Shown piece by piece: positions 10,871-22,909 of a DNA stretch of 64,000 nucleotides. Location: positions 186,001-250,000 of the forward strand of contig JAWNZC010000372.1 of the NCBI GenBank assembly GCA_035771165.1, written 5' to 3'. Each line of letters starts with the position of its first letter. The first letter of the stretch is position 1. A model generated the notes under the pieces. It was given only the letters and a program-made list of their open reading frames with translations, was not told where the DNA came from and ran no database searches. The stretch is from Paragorgia papillata. Its lineage: Eukaryota > Cnidaria > Anthozoa > Scleralcyonacea > Coralliidae. The position numbers and the translations under genes were made by a program.

Positions 10871-11646
10871 AGTGTCGCTAAGGCGAAAAAATCGTGAGTC
10901 TAGTATTGATACGAGTAAACTATAATTTCAAAATGAGGAATACCGGCGTTTTCAGTTTCACAAAATATTGTCTCGTTCTCGAGATATTTAAGTTTCTGAA
11001 ACATGTAAATTAAGTGCCTCGTGACGTCATTTTCCCATTCAGGCAAAAATAAGATTTACAAAATGACTAATATCTCTGAAGCTCAGAGGTAAAAATAATT
11101 CAAACTTTGCACAAGAATAGTTATGGGGAAAATACACTCCAACGTTCACATTATGTTGTTTCCATGGATACCGTTTGCAAACAAGCGCCTTTCATTTGTA
11201 AAACAAACATGTCAATTTTTTCTCCATAAAACAACTTTTACTGCAATACATTGACAGAAATATTTGTAAACACACATCACCATATTCTTTTGAAAGAAAC
11301 CCCATAAAATTAATATTTTAATTTCTTAGTAAAAATGCTCGTGGTTCTAAACGGTTTCCGTAGCAACAACATGATGCGCATAGTGGAGTGTACTTTTATG
11401 ATAACTATACTTGTGCAAAGTTTGGATTATTTCCACTTCATAATTTCAGATATTTTGTAAATCTTATTTTTGCCTGTGTGAGAAAATGACGTCACGAGGC
11501 ACTTAATTTACAAGTTTCAGAAACTTAAATATCTCGAGAACGAGACAATATTTTGAGAAACTGAAAACGCCGGTATTCCTCATTTAGGAAATTATAGTTT
11601 ACTCGTGTCAATACTAGATTCGCGATTTTTTCGTCTTAGTGACACT
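10871..11646. mobile_element. TTAA-flanked foldback element, family B
   Basis: TTAA on each side (10867-10870, 11647-11650). Ends are AGTGTCGCTAAGGCGAAAAA and its inverse ending CTTAGTGACACT. The arms are about 320 bp and share AATACCGGCG, CTCGAGATATTTAAG-type and GTGCCTCGTGACGTCA-type stretches. Non-coding. Its right TTAA is shared with the next element. Confidence 0.75.
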
Positions 11647-11650
11647 TTAA

Positions 11651-12282
11651 AGTGCCTAAACAACGAAATTTTCAAGTTGGAGAATTTCAAGTTCCGATTA
11701 CTTCTTTCGATTGTGTCAGGGCGAATAATTAAAGAAAGTATGTGTTTTTAACGTTTAAAGAACGGGCTTTTAGCCTAGAAAGTTTAGACATATTTTTATT
11801 TTGCAACTAACATCACCAGGATCTACATGAATTTTTATTGTTATCGAACAAACTGTTCAAAACGCTCTTTAGAAAACTAAACTCTGGGGGGAAAGTGTTT
11901 ACAAAGGTGTGTAAAATGTATTCATACCGATTTATTTGTGTTAAAATATACACAGTTTAAGCTGTATCCAACTTAGCCGTACAAAAAGAACGACAAAATA
12001 AATGTCTTAGTTTATTTTCTCGTTATGTCATGTACACGCCATTGCAACAAGACTTTAGTAGGGATCGAGTGATGTCATTATAGTTGTGCAACTATATGCC
12101 TACAATTTTAATGGCGTCTCATTTTTTTCGAGGGAAAAGCACGATTTTCAAACGCTAAATAAACATACTTTTATTTAATTGTCCGTCCCAAAACGTTCAC
12201 AGTCCAAGGAAGCGATACGAAACATTACGTCAATGTTATTATCTCCAACAGTCCAACTTCGAAATTTCGTTGCATAAGCACT
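11651..12282. mobile_element. TTAA-flanked element abutting the previous one
   Basis: It starts AGTGCCTAAACAACGAAATT after the shared TTAA and ends AATTTCGTTGCATAAGCACT before TTAA (12283-12286). The ends are inverted for about 30 bp and the interior is not strongly palindromic. No ORF of note. Confidence 0.65.
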
Positions 12283-12418
12283 TTAAGTCAGAGTGGCGTT
12301 AAACCACGTCTAATTCTTTATCTGGCTGCGTTGGAAATTTATTTGTCATCCTGAAAAAGGAAAAATCATCCCAACTATATAGTAGTGCATGTTAACACCT
12401 ATTATATAGGGGTGTTGG

Positions 12419-12605
12419 TGGCACAGTGGTTAGCGCACGTACCTGCTCAGTTCAGTTATCTGATTAACATTTCACCTTGGTCGCATGTGAGAATAGTGCT
12501 TCCAGGTTGACTCTACCAAACACCGCAGGTTTCCTCCGGGTACTCCGGTTTCCTCCTGTAGTAAACACTGGACCAATAAGGGATGGCCCTTACTGGACCT
12601 CTAGG
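12419..12605 (+). mobile_element. tRNA-headed SINE with the shared body motif
   Basis: The head GGTGGCACAGTGGTTAGCGC looks like a tRNA-derived A-box region. The B-box part is decayed. The body contains GGGTACTCCGGTTTCCTCC, the same motif as in the 5S-headed SINE at 5965-6348. It lies in the last IFT81 intron. Confidence 0.6.
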
Positions 12606-12612
12606 GAGAACA

Positions 12613-12744
12613 GTTAGCTATTTAACAGTTATACCATGAGCTCGAGTTGTATATGAGCTCATAGCCAACGAGGCGCTTCGCCGAGTTGGCTATTAGTTCG
12701 TATACAACGAGAGCGAATGGTATAACTGTTTTATTATATAGCCA
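12613..12744. repeat. Long hairpin MITE
   Basis: An inverted pair meets near 12682: GGTATAACTGTT-type outer arms, ATATGAGCTCATAGCCAAC inside, and a GGCGCTTCGCC tip. A related motif (GGATATGAGCTGATAGCC) recurs at 13461-13545 in opposite arrangement. Confidence 0.5.
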
Positions 12745-14129
12745 AGCACTGTGCAAGAGACACGATTACAGCGAAATGTTTGAAACAACAAACTTCCATC
12801 CGGCATAGGCAACTAATACTTCCGCCATGCGTAATGATGCATTCACATTAGAGTTTCTCGCTGAGCTGTTCGGTAAACAGCTTCGAAATGTTGTATAAAT
12901 GAGTAATGTTGCTCGAGAGGCAAAACATGTGTTAAGCAGATCAACAAAAAAGATTAAAAGGTACCTTTATGAAGTCAAAAGGTGGGTCAGTTGTTTATAT
13001 TAGCGTTGCTGTCGTGAAAAAGGTTTTGATTTCATTCAAAAATGAAACTTAAACACCTTCGGCAGTGAAACTAAATTACTTAGTTGGTTGTTTTGGGGGG
13101 AAAACATGCTTTTTACTACTCCAAATGCTTATCTAAATAAAAACAAGTCTCTTTACTGGTAATCTCCTGCGAAATGTGTGTTGTAAGCTTTATTTTAACC
13201 GTGAGTTTCTTTGTTTGGCAACAAATTAAAATCAACCCGTTAATTTAGTCGGGTTTTTGAAGTAAAAAGACGTAATTTTTAGGTGAATTTTACCATTTAA
13301 CATGCTAAATTGCGTATTTGTTAATGTATTATTACACAATGTTGTTTTTTCATACATTGGTTTCAGGGTGTTGATGTTTTTCTGTATAAAAATCCGTCAA
13401 TTTCAACTCTTTTCGGCAGTTTAAAATAACATGCCGCCATCTTGTTTTTCCTCTACTAGTAGGATATGAGCTGATAGCCTGGTAGTAGGGAACCAATCAG
13501 ATTACGCAAAAGCTCATATCCGATAGCATGCTATATAATAATAACTGATAGAGCTATCCAGTATAAATAAGATTAGTTTAGTTTAGTTTAGTTTAGTTTA
13601 GTTTAGTTTAGTTTAGTTTAGTTTAGTTTAAAGGGCAACTATACGTTTCCAGGTTATTCTATCTTCCGTTAAAGTCGGAAAAGTTCAATCTAAAACCGAA
13701 GAAATAATTGAAACCAGTCACTCCGTTCCACTTTTATGAATTGTCTAAGTTTGAGTTTTTGCTCCTTTTGCTGAAGTCGTGTGAACGACGACCGCGTCGA
13801 AATAAAGACTGGTACTAGTACATTGTGATGTCATACCGGTAACAAACAACAAGGCGATTGGTGGGTTTTACCGGTATGACGTCAAAGACAATAGAGTACC
13901 CACTCTCCTAGAAACGCGGTCATGCTTCAAAAGGACCTAAGAAGGCTTCGCTGATAAGTTCTTTCCTTTACCTCGAAATTCATATTTTTCTTTACTTTTG
14001 CTAAGTTAGATGATAACCCTTTCAGAAGAAAATATAACTTCAAAAGGTTTAGTTGACCTTTAACTCTTCAATTTTACTGTTTGAGCATGGTTGTTGCAAT
14101 TCAGTCACCCTACTTTATATATTCTACAG
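12745..14129. other. Last IFT81 intron, mostly unassigned
   Basis: No exon-like sequence seen. It contains a (GTTTA)n microsatellite (13573-13630) and a short inverted pair around GTACATTGTGATGTCATACC (13815-13880). Confidence 0.5.
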
Positions 14130-14240
14130 GATCTAGCCATATTGTTGGAGTGCAAACAAAAATGCATGAAGAAGTACGAGGCCCAGGCCACTGCACCGTC
14201 ATCGAATCAAACCGGCGAAGATGACGTATTGATACTTTAA
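14130..14240 (+). CDS. IFT81: IFT81 last exon with stop
   Basis: The acceptor is TATATTCTACAG. The exon encodes 36 residues and TAA at 14238-14240. It begins DLAILLECKQKCMKKYEAQ and ends in TGEDDVLIL. Human IFT81 has DLEQLMECKKQC and finishes in EDRLIL, so both the start and the extreme C-terminus are conserved. The frame is continuous with the previous exon (phase 0). The gene is therefore likely functional, as far as its last 157 residues show. Confidence 0.92.
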   Translation, partial: DLAILLECKQKCMKKYEAQATAPSSNQTGEDDVLIL

Positions 14241-14991
14241 ATACATTAAGGATTATTTGTGTAACACTTGGGATAGCATAACCAAACAGGTCCAAACTTT
14301 AGATGATGGTGCCCGCCAGTCTGTTCTGCATGTACGAAACTAATGTTTACATATTTACTTACAAAAAATATATACTGATACCTCTTTCAAGAACGTAAGC
14401 TTTTCTTGCTTCCTTTTTATTATTTGTACTAAAAAATTCTCAGAAGAAATCCGAAGAGACATCCTTGCCAAGTCGCTTGGTTTTCGGTCATGTTGCTCAG
14501 TTTACACTGAGCTGGGTACTTTATGTAATTATCTACGAATGTCTTGTTTGGGAGACTCACAAAACAAAGATGGCGAATCATGCGCAAAACGGACTGGAGG
14601 GTATACCTTTAAAGAGATTCCTGCATGTCTGAACAAAATCCAAGATGGCGGCGCCCATGATATCTGCTTGTTCAAACATGCGGGATTCCTTTCACCGTTT
14701 AGCTCCTGGATTTTTCAAGAAAAACGTCATTTCATTGATAGTATAGTATAGTAACGACTCAGTATAGTAACGACTCTAATCGTTCACTCTAAACGATGTA
14801 ACTTAACATTGCCGTTGCACTCGTTGTAATCTGTTTTCGGTTAGCCATACCAAATGATATTCAAGTAATCCATTAACTTCATAAAATGCTTATTACTTTG
14901 TATATACATGTAGAATGCTTAGCCGTAGTACTATATTACTATATATGTATTTATTTACAAGCACTTTTAATGTTCATATCTTAATGTTAAA

Positions 14992-14997
14992 AATAAA
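14992..14997 (+). terminator. Possible poly(A) signal for IFT81
   Basis: AATAAA about 750 bp after the stop codon. It is the first canonical signal I noticed on the + strand. The intervening bases look like unique AT-rich 3' UTR. Use of the site is inferred. Confidence 0.35.
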
Positions 14998-15394
14998 TTC
15001 CCACATCACTCGTTTTCCGTGCACACTGATTTGTAGTCTGTCTTATCACACTTGTAGGGTTATCTAATACTGTCGACCCTATAGATAGGAAGGCACCATA
15101 TGCACCTAAACGAGAATAAACCTATCTACCTAAACCAGGTAACCAGAACATTTCTCTCTGAATTATAATCCTAACTCTGAATAAAATACATATTGGCTCT
15201 GCCCTTTTACACTGATATTCCCTTACAAAGCGAGACTCACTACACTAAAGATGTTGCCCTTGTGTTACTGGCATGAATATCTTGATAGTTTATTTTTATC
15301 CAAAGCTTCTCGAGGTTTGGTTGTAACTGATGCTGATATTCTGCCAAAGTGAACTTAACCATGAACCTTCGCACAACGAACAATTCACTCAATA

Positions 15395-15573
15395 CAGTGG
15401 AACTTCGTTAATACGACCACCGTCGGGCCAAAAAACTGTGGTCGTAATAACGGGGTGGTCGTATTAACAGGGGCGTATTACACTACTTAGAGTGTATTCA
15501 GGCTAGAAAAAAGCGGTCGTAATAACGAGGTGGTCGTATTAACGGGGTGTCGCATGCATGGCGAGGTTTCACT
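15395..15573. mobile_element. pogo-like MITE
   Basis: It starts CAGTGGAACTTCGTTAATAC after a TA and ends in the inverse-like GGCGAGGTTTCACT. Repeated motifs GGTCGTAATAACG and GGTCGTATTAAC fill the arms. This is the usual look of short Tc1/mariner-pogo derivatives. Confidence 0.6.
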
Positions 15574-15589
15574 ACTTACCACATACCTA

Positions 15590-16012
15590 AAACTAGAACG
15601 CTATGTTTTGAGAACAGTTATGTAGTGAGAGAGTCGCGTATCTGGAATACCCTCGCAAACAAGTATACTTCTCAGCTACCACATCAATTTTTCATGTAGA
15701 AAATCAACGGTCGTGGAAATCGATATGTTCGAAATACCATGAAGCAAGGCAGTTAACAGTCTCAATGAGATGTTGTTTTAGTGGTATACAGTTGTGAAGG
15801 GGGGGGGGGGGGGGGGAGTTTGTACTGTAACTTATTAGTTTACTTATTATTTTAATACGTCACTAACGTAATTGGTTCACGCTGTGTTAGTACTCCTGAG
15901 CTGTTAGTTAAATTGGCATTATTTGTTGCAGTTGCCCAGCCTGTTGTCTCAATGTCTGTATTTATGTTTGTAATATGGCAATCATGGCAAAGTTAATAAA
16001 TAAATAAATAAA
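15590..16012 (+). pseudogene. LINE 3' end with (TAAA)n tail
   Basis: A decayed C-terminal stretch reads ESRVWNTLANKY, like the conserved RxWN motif of LINE reverse transcriptase ends. A poly(G) run (15799-15817) and a (TAAA)n tail (about 15995-16012) follow. Typical 5'-truncated retroposed copy. Confidence 0.45.
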
Positions 16013-16425
16013 TATGTATTTTTTGTGTATTATTATCAGCTAAAGTAATTAAATAAATGAATAGCGCTCCGTCGTGATGACGTCACTATTTAGGTTTGTC
16101 TGCTTTTACCCATAATTCTTGCAGTCCGAACAATAAATAATGGCTCATTTGCAATCATTTGAAAGTCAATTTTGGTTTGTTTGTCAGCATTTTGTGCTAT
16201 AAATAGCAGCTCGACGGTACCCTATAATAGTCCTAACCCTATATCCAAAACACTAATCCTAACCATAGAGGCATTGAAGGACCCCAATCAGATACTTAAC
16301 TACGCCAAGTAACCATACAGAGCGTGCTTCAATTCACCAATGAACATTGCAATCCTCGCCCTAATAAATAACTATCAGTAAACTCTAATTTTACTGGGGG
16401 GACGGGGGGGGTCCCCATCCCTAAT

Positions 16426-19082
16426 ATTCCCCGAGCCTGGACGTAGGGCCGAAGGAGCACAGAATAAAGATCAACCAGAAGTCCAACTCGCGGGGAAAAG
16501 TGTCCCATTATTTTTATGCGCATGCGCCAGTCGGCCATTTTGAAAGTAAGTGCCCCCGGGAAATTATCCCTCTCGTCCTTACGACCCTCGGGCTCCTGTA
16601 GTCGATTACTCTTGGCCTTCTTGTGACCTTTTAATTAACTTTATATTGCTATCTATTTAACAAATAGATTCCATTTTGCCGTTGTCTGTTCAGTTATAGA
16701 TGCACAGATGACGTCACAACGTGGTAAGAACAAAAAAGTGGCCCACGAGACGCAGTCGAGTGGGTCACTGATGTTCTTACCACGTTGTGACGTCCTCTGT
16801 GCATCTATAACTGAACAGACAACAAAAAAATGGAATCTATTTGTTTTATACAATAAAAATTTAAAAGGTCTTTGTCGAAACTCGTGCCGGATTTTGGGGC
16901 ATGAAGAAGGAAAAAGGCAAGTCAGCTGACGTGATCTGACGTGACCATGTGTCTGTCCTCTAATAGATCATGGACGACAACCAATGAAAACACGCATAGC
17001 AACTAGGGTATTGTATAAACATATATAAATAATATTTAGTTGAGTAATAAGTAATTTACTTTAGAAAACGTTTCGTTGGAGATGAAACTCTTTGACCACG
17101 AGGTTATTTAAAAAACTTCAGTACGCGGATACTACGGGTAAAAGTCCGTGGCAAAAAAACTGAAAAAAGTCCTGTACTCACGAAGCTGAGTTTTACATTT
17201 CTCGATTATGCCGACACACTTGTTTATCGAGAAAGATGGCTTAAAATTTCGGAACTACGCATTGTTGAAGTACATCGAGTACGTATGTTGTTAGAAATTT
17301 TATAAGCTTTCATTCGGTGTATAGTTCAAAGTTTAGTGTTACCTGTAACTTTTTAAAATGTTCAAAATGTTCTCACCATTGACCATAGTTTTAATATTTT
17401 TTCATATGTTGAAAAGGTATGATCACTAATTTGCACCAAAAACGTTCTTCTACTTCAACTAGAAATATTCATATTTCTTCATATTTGAATTAGCTTCTGT
17501 TTAAGAAATATCTGAGGTTCATACCAAAAATCTTTCTGAACTACAAACACCAAAAGGCAAAACAAACTTAAAAAATACATAAATTTCAGACAGTCCAGAC
17601 CAAAATAATGATGTTTTTTTCATATTTTAAAATACTTCCCATCAAGAAAATTAAAAGTTCTGACATGAATACCACTTGACAGTATCCTCTGTTTCAAATA
17701 TGCAGTTCAGGGTTGTGCGTTTAGTATATAAAAACAAAATCTAAAATTCTATAACACTTGTGAGGAGTCCATTACCATTATATAATTCGTATAGTTTACG
17801 AACAATGGTGAGAACATTTTAAAATGTTACAGGTAACACTAAAATTTGAATTATATACCAAATGCAAGCTTATAAAATTTCTAACAACATACGTACCCGA
17901 TGTATTTCAACAATGCGTAGTTCTGAAATTTTTAGCAATCTTTTTCTATAAACAAATGTGTCGGCAAAATCGAGAAATGTAAAACCCGGCTTTGCGAGTG
18001 CAGGACTTTTTTTGCCCGGACTTTTACTCGTAGTATCCGCTCACTGAAGTTTTAATAACCTCATGGTCAAAGAATTCTATCTCCAAAGAATCGTTTTCTA
18101 AAGTAAATTACTTGTTTACTTAACTAAATATTATTTATATAGATAGATAACAATATAAAGTTAACAAGACGCCTGTGCGTACTCTAGCAAGACTACATGG
18201 CAATGGCAATGCATAATTGCATAGATTTTCACAAATAGAATCTATGGTCTTATATGAACTGCTGCGGTGCAGGAAGCGCCGAAGGTTTGCTAATAGTATA
18301 AAATGTAAACAAGGCCGTTTTTCTGAAAATTAAACAACGGATCTAATATATTTAGTAGACAAAACCTATAGTGTCGGGTTCGGCAGATTCAAGCGATCAT
18401 TTTGATATAGAATTTATTTAAATTCGGACAAACAGAAAATATTTAAACATGTTTTGAAACACACGTTTCCAAATGTAATACGACACGCGATATCTAGACA
18501 TGCACTGAACTGTTCAACATTTAGCAGGACCAACCTGTTTTGAAATATCTCGTCATCTTTTACGTACTAGCTTAGCCTGCGTAGCTGGCGGTTTTAAGGG
18601 GTTGGGGTCTCGCGGGCGAGGGAGAAAAAGCGGGCGGAAGATTTAATTAAATTAAATTATGAAACGATTAAAACGATGATTAAAAACATCGATAAAATGG
18701 CAAGAAAAGCTTCGTTCAAGAGACAACTCGCCATGAAAGTGAATATCGCCAGCGGCCGCGCGATGGACTAATAACGCGTCCAAAAAAATAGAAATAATAA
18801 TCGCGAAACCTAGACTCGTCTACCTGCGGTACCGGTAACCCGAGTAATTAAAAGGTCACACGAAGACCAAGAGTAATTGAATACAGCGGAGCCCAAGGGT
18901 CGCAAGGACGAGAGGGGTAATTTCCCAGGGGCACTTACTTTCAAAATGGCGCCGGGATCGCGAGGCCGACATTTCGCGAGGACGCTTACATCAAAGGTGC
19001 CGACACTGAGTTGGACTTCTGGTTGATCTTTATTCTGTGCCCAGGCTCCGGGCCTTCGGCCGTCCATCCGGGCTCGGGGAAT
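16426..19082. mobile_element. Composite foldback element with nested palindromes
   Basis: The outer arms (16426-16650 and 18840-19082) are inverted copies with ends ATTCCCCGAGC and GCTCGGGGAAT. They share ACCAGAAGTCCAACTC, TTTTGAAAGTAAGTGCCCC and a GAGAGGGATAATTTCCC-like stretch. Between them lie two separate palindromes: 16671-16843 (AAATAGATTCCATTTT arms with TGACGTCACAACGTGGTAAG) and 17020-18141 (arms of about 350 bp sharing CGTATGTTGTTAGAAATTT). No transposase is visible. Related ends occur at 34352-34642, 47540-47632 and 53035-53140. Confidence 0.65.
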
Positions 19083-19490
19083 ATGTTTCCATATATGGCA
19101 ACAGGAAGTTTGTTACATAGTCATAATAATACATAATAATATCCAGACATAACTAATCTTAAAGTTACATTCTCTGTGGCAGATTACCCAGTAAGCTCAG
19201 GTAATCCGCCACTGAGGCGCCACTACCCTACAGGCCCGGGCGCTTGCAAGAGGCCCGTAATTTCCAGAGAATACATTTTTTTTAGCATTATTATTAATTT
19301 TATTTTTAAATTTTAATACAGCAATAAGATGGTAGACTGTCACTGTCTACCATCTTATTACAGTCGTAGTACGGTACTTGTCTTTAATGACGCATAGCTC
19401 AGCATTCATGAAGTACTCCCTTCTCATTGCTGGATTTATCCGCTGACAAGCCATTCAAACCGCAGTCAGTGTAGTGCCGCTATACGCTAT

Positions 19491-19881
19491 GTGAGCTACT
19501 CGACTATGAGTTACCAACACAAGCCAGGCAATGTGAAAGTCAAGGAGCGAAAACGTCGACAGGAGGCTGAACTTCAGCGGATTCCAAAGATCCGGAGGTG
19601 GTTGAGCCCGGCCCCTGCAGGCCCTGCTGCATCTACACTTTTGTTGTCCTATATATCAACAGCATCTGTGAACTTGCAACGTGAGTCCCTGGATACTTCG
19701 GAGAGTGAGTCTGAAGCTGAAGTCGGTCATGAGCCTGACATGCCTGCTTCAGTTGCGGTGGATTCAGCCAGTATCCATAGCAATGATGACATTTTTGCTC
19801 TGAATGACAGTGACACTGATCGTCACCCACACACCCCAGTTTGCGACATCGGATTATGGCCTAATGACAAGCTTACAAATT
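19491..19881 (+). pseudogene. hAT transposase N-terminal segment
   Basis: 130 codons with a basic start (KVKERKRRQEAELQRIPKIR) and an acidic, Ser-rich middle. This is the usual unstructured leader of ZMYM1-like hAT transposases. The reading frame differs from the next segment, and the zinc-finger part between them is frameshifted. Confidence 0.5.
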
Positions 19882-20014
19882 AAACAGCTTTGTAGCTTTC
19901 TGTGTGGAGCGTGGCAGTGCCGATTGTCAGCTTGTGGATGCCGATTTCTCCAAGTCTGTTCAAGATGATGGCTAACAGAAGAGGTTGTTCTCCAAATCTT
20001 TATTCTCCCGTATT

Positions 20015-21280
20015 CATTGAATGGTGAAAAGATTCAGCGTTCATGGCTGTGCTACTCGCCTGCGACACGTCGTGCATTCTGTTTTACCTGCAAGTTGTTT
20101 GCATGTTCTGATGACAATGCCTTCGCTGGTGTTGGTTACAGTGACTGAAAAAATTCTGTTGCACGGATCGAAAAACATGAAAAGTCATAATCTTCGTGCC
20201 GCATCTCTTGCATTGTTCAACAGAGCTGATGCCAAAAAACGAGTGGACAATGAACTTTTAGAACAGCACATAGTGGAAGTTGCTTACGCAAATGCAGTTT
20301 TGGAAAGAGTTGTTGCTGTAATTAGATTCTTGGCTGAACGTGGGCAGCCCTTTCGAGGACACGATGAACACTTGGGATCTGTCCACAATGGTAACTTCCT
20401 GGGAACACTGGAGTTGTTGGCTAAGTTTGATCCTTTTATCGCAGCTGATAATGAGAAACGTGGAGGACAAGGTAGAGGATCAGTGTCATATCTATCATCT
20501 ACGATTTGTAATGAATTGACTGATATCATGGGTGGGAAAGTACTCAGATTCATCGTTGATGAAGTAAACGTAATGATATATTTTTCTCTTACGGTTGACT
20601 CTACTCCAGACATTTCACATGTAGATCGCCTCGCATGCGTTATTCGATATGTACTGGCAGATGGTCCAGTAGAACGATTTCTCCACTTCTTGGACATGAA
20701 GGCGCATACTGCGGAAGAGATGCTCCAGCGGGTGTTAAACTTTTTCGAACATGTGGGCCTTGATATCGAAAACTGTAGAGGACAGTCATACGACAATCCA
20801 AGCAACATGAGCGGGAAGTATGGTGGTTTACAGGCGCTTATTCGTGAAAAGAATGAACTCGCAGACAGCTGGGTTCCATGTTTTGCACATTCACTCAATC
20901 TGGTTGGACATTGTGCTGTGGACTGTGTTCAAAGTGCCACAGCGTTTTTCGACTTTGTTCAGAAGTTGTACACCTTCTTCAGTGCCTCAACTCATCGCTG
21001 GGATATTTTGTTGAATGAACTTCATGGGACTAAGTTGCCAGTTGTGAAACGCCTTTGTGACACACGTCGGTCTGCTCATTCGGCAGCCACTTCCGCTCTA
21101 AAACAAAGCTACGAGAATATTCATGCAGATCTTCTCTTCATTTCAGAAGACACGGATGAAGAAGCAACAACACGACTAGAAGCAACAGGCCTTCAGAAGA
21201 AGATGGGTTTGTTGGAGAACTGCATCTTGTTGGAACTCTGGTCATCTGTTCTTGAACGGTTTCATGCAAGACTTCTGTGA
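20015..21280 (+). pseudogene. hAT transposase core (zf-TTF and DUF4371-like)
   Basis: Near 20068-20100, in an alternative frame, RRAFCFTCKLF marks a TTF-type zinc finger. The main frame (20021-21280, 419 codons) contains FRGHDEHLGSVHNGNF (start of the DUF4371 region), FSLTVDSTPDISH (first catalytic Asp) and GQSYDNPSNMSGKYGG (second catalytic Asp), followed by CFAHSLNLVG and STHRWDIL. It cuts and pastes DNA in intact relatives. Frameshifts before 20150 and near 21270 make this copy non-functional. Confidence 0.8.
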
Positions 21281-22105
21281 AATTGCAAAGCACCAACCTG
21301 GATCTCAATGAAGCTGTCACTCTCTTGGGATCTTTGAAGAACTATGTGACATATCTCAGAGATTCTTTTGACGATTTCGAGAAAAAGGGAATGCGATCGA
21401 AAGCAAAGTCCTACAAATCAGAGACGGGTCGGAAACGCAAGCGAAGAGTTAGATTGAAGTTGAATGACGGTGCAGCTAAAGAGACAGAATTCAGTCCCAG
21501 TGAAAGGTTCAGGGTTGAAGTCTTCTTGCCTATTCTGGACAGGTTACATGGTGAGATCAATAGACGTCTACAAGCCTACACTAACTTGTCGAATAAGTTT
21601 GGATTTCTTCATAACGTACAACAGCTTGATGCAAAATAGCTGAGAGGTGAAGCACACAATTTGGTACAGCAGTATCCAAAAGACTTGGAGTCATCTTTTG
21701 CAGAAGAGCTGGTCCATTTTCGGGAATATATCAAGGGCAAAATTTCAACACATAAGGAAGATGAGTCTCATGACGCTGTCAGCATTGAGCTTCAGATGTA
21801 CCGTCTTCTGACAAGAAGAGGAATGCGTGAAGTCTTTCCAAATGTGGAAATTGCTCTCCGGATTTATTTGACTTTGATGGTGAGCAATTGTTCGGGTGAG
21901 CGGTCCTTTTCTGCATTGAAACGCATCAAAAATATGCTGAGATCCACTATGAAAGACCAGAAATTGAACAATCTGTCTATTATGAATATAGAGGCAGACG
22001 TTTTCCGGAAATCGATTTCCAGGATGTTATCAAATAACTTGCCTCACGAAAATGCCGCAAACTATTTTTGTAATATGTATATGAAAATGCATCATGTTGT
22101 ACTCA
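21277..22105 (+). pseudogene. hAT transposase C-terminus (hATC dimerisation region)
   Basis: A continuous frame broken by one TAG (21637-21639). After the stop, LTLMVSNCSGERSFSALKRI and then NMLRSTMKDQKLNNLSIMNI form the hAT dimerisation domain, typical of ZMYM1-like proteins. The frame is cut near 22106 by the TTACCAGAAATT element. Together with the upstream segments this spans a nearly full-length but dead transposase. Confidence 0.8.
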
Positions 22106-22909
22106 TTACCAGAAATTGCGGACATTTGAGCGGGCGCACCTATCGATCAGCGACCATCGCGTATATCCCTTAAACTTCCCAATTATCCTCTTCGGACCTT
22201 CGCGTTCCCCAAATGCTTGTGTCTCGTGTGACGTGTCAAAGCTATCGAACTTTGGGCCGCAAACGGGTCACGATCACAGGCCAATAAAGCCGCGGGCTCA
22301 TGGAGTATCTAGGCAACGACTATAGAAATGAAAAGAGAATCCTTCGACGAGTATTTTGATACCAAACACGAGGTATAGCGAGCAATATTTCGAGTTTAAC
22401 GAACAAGTGAAAACTCTCTTTTTGACAACGAAGCAATAATATGGCGGCGCTCATCTCACCCGACGGCTAATGGATTTTAAATCGAAAATGCAGAACTTTT
22501 ATCGTGAGTATCAAACTGGAAGATGGTGGAAAGCATGGAGATATTACTCACCAAAGCCAAACGATTTCGGCAACTACGGATTATTGAATACCTAAGGATA
22601 ACCAAGCGTTTAAAATGGAATCATTTGAGAAATCCCACATATTCCCAGTGTAATACAAGGTAAATTATTTGTGTATTTAATCGCAAAATGCAGGGCGAGT
22701 ATACAACCTGTTGAGAACGTTTGTTGATGAATGTGTTTCGGATAACCGTCGCATGCTTACCGCATTTCGGCAGTTGCTCGAAGAAGTCTATGGACCATTC
22801 TATTTTGAGAATACTTAATTTCCCTATGAATAAATATAGGGCATCGGGCCGCCATTATTGGGGAAATCTGAGACATGCGCAAATCTTGCATGTCCGTAAT
22901 TTCTGGCCA
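22106..22909. mobile_element. TTACCAGAAATT-ended element, copy 1
   Basis: Left end TTACCAGAAATTGCGGACAT, right end ATGTCCGTAATTTCTGG. CATGTTGT occurs close to both sides (22093-22100, 22908-22915) and may be an 8-bp target duplication if the element begins five bases earlier. It sits at the end of the hAT transposase coding region. Related elements are at 37075 and 40188. Confidence 0.55.

Noticed and set aside
12419..12500. tRNA gene
   Set aside because: An A-box-like start is present but there is no cloverleaf or intact B-box; it is the head of a SINE.
16329..19067. Minus-strand frames at 16329-16538 and 18810-19067
   Set aside because: Both lie in the inverted arms of the composite foldback element, and their similarity to each other comes from that repeat.
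20284..20898. 204-codon minus-strand frame
   Set aside because: It is antisense to the hAT transposase core and has no recognisable domain.
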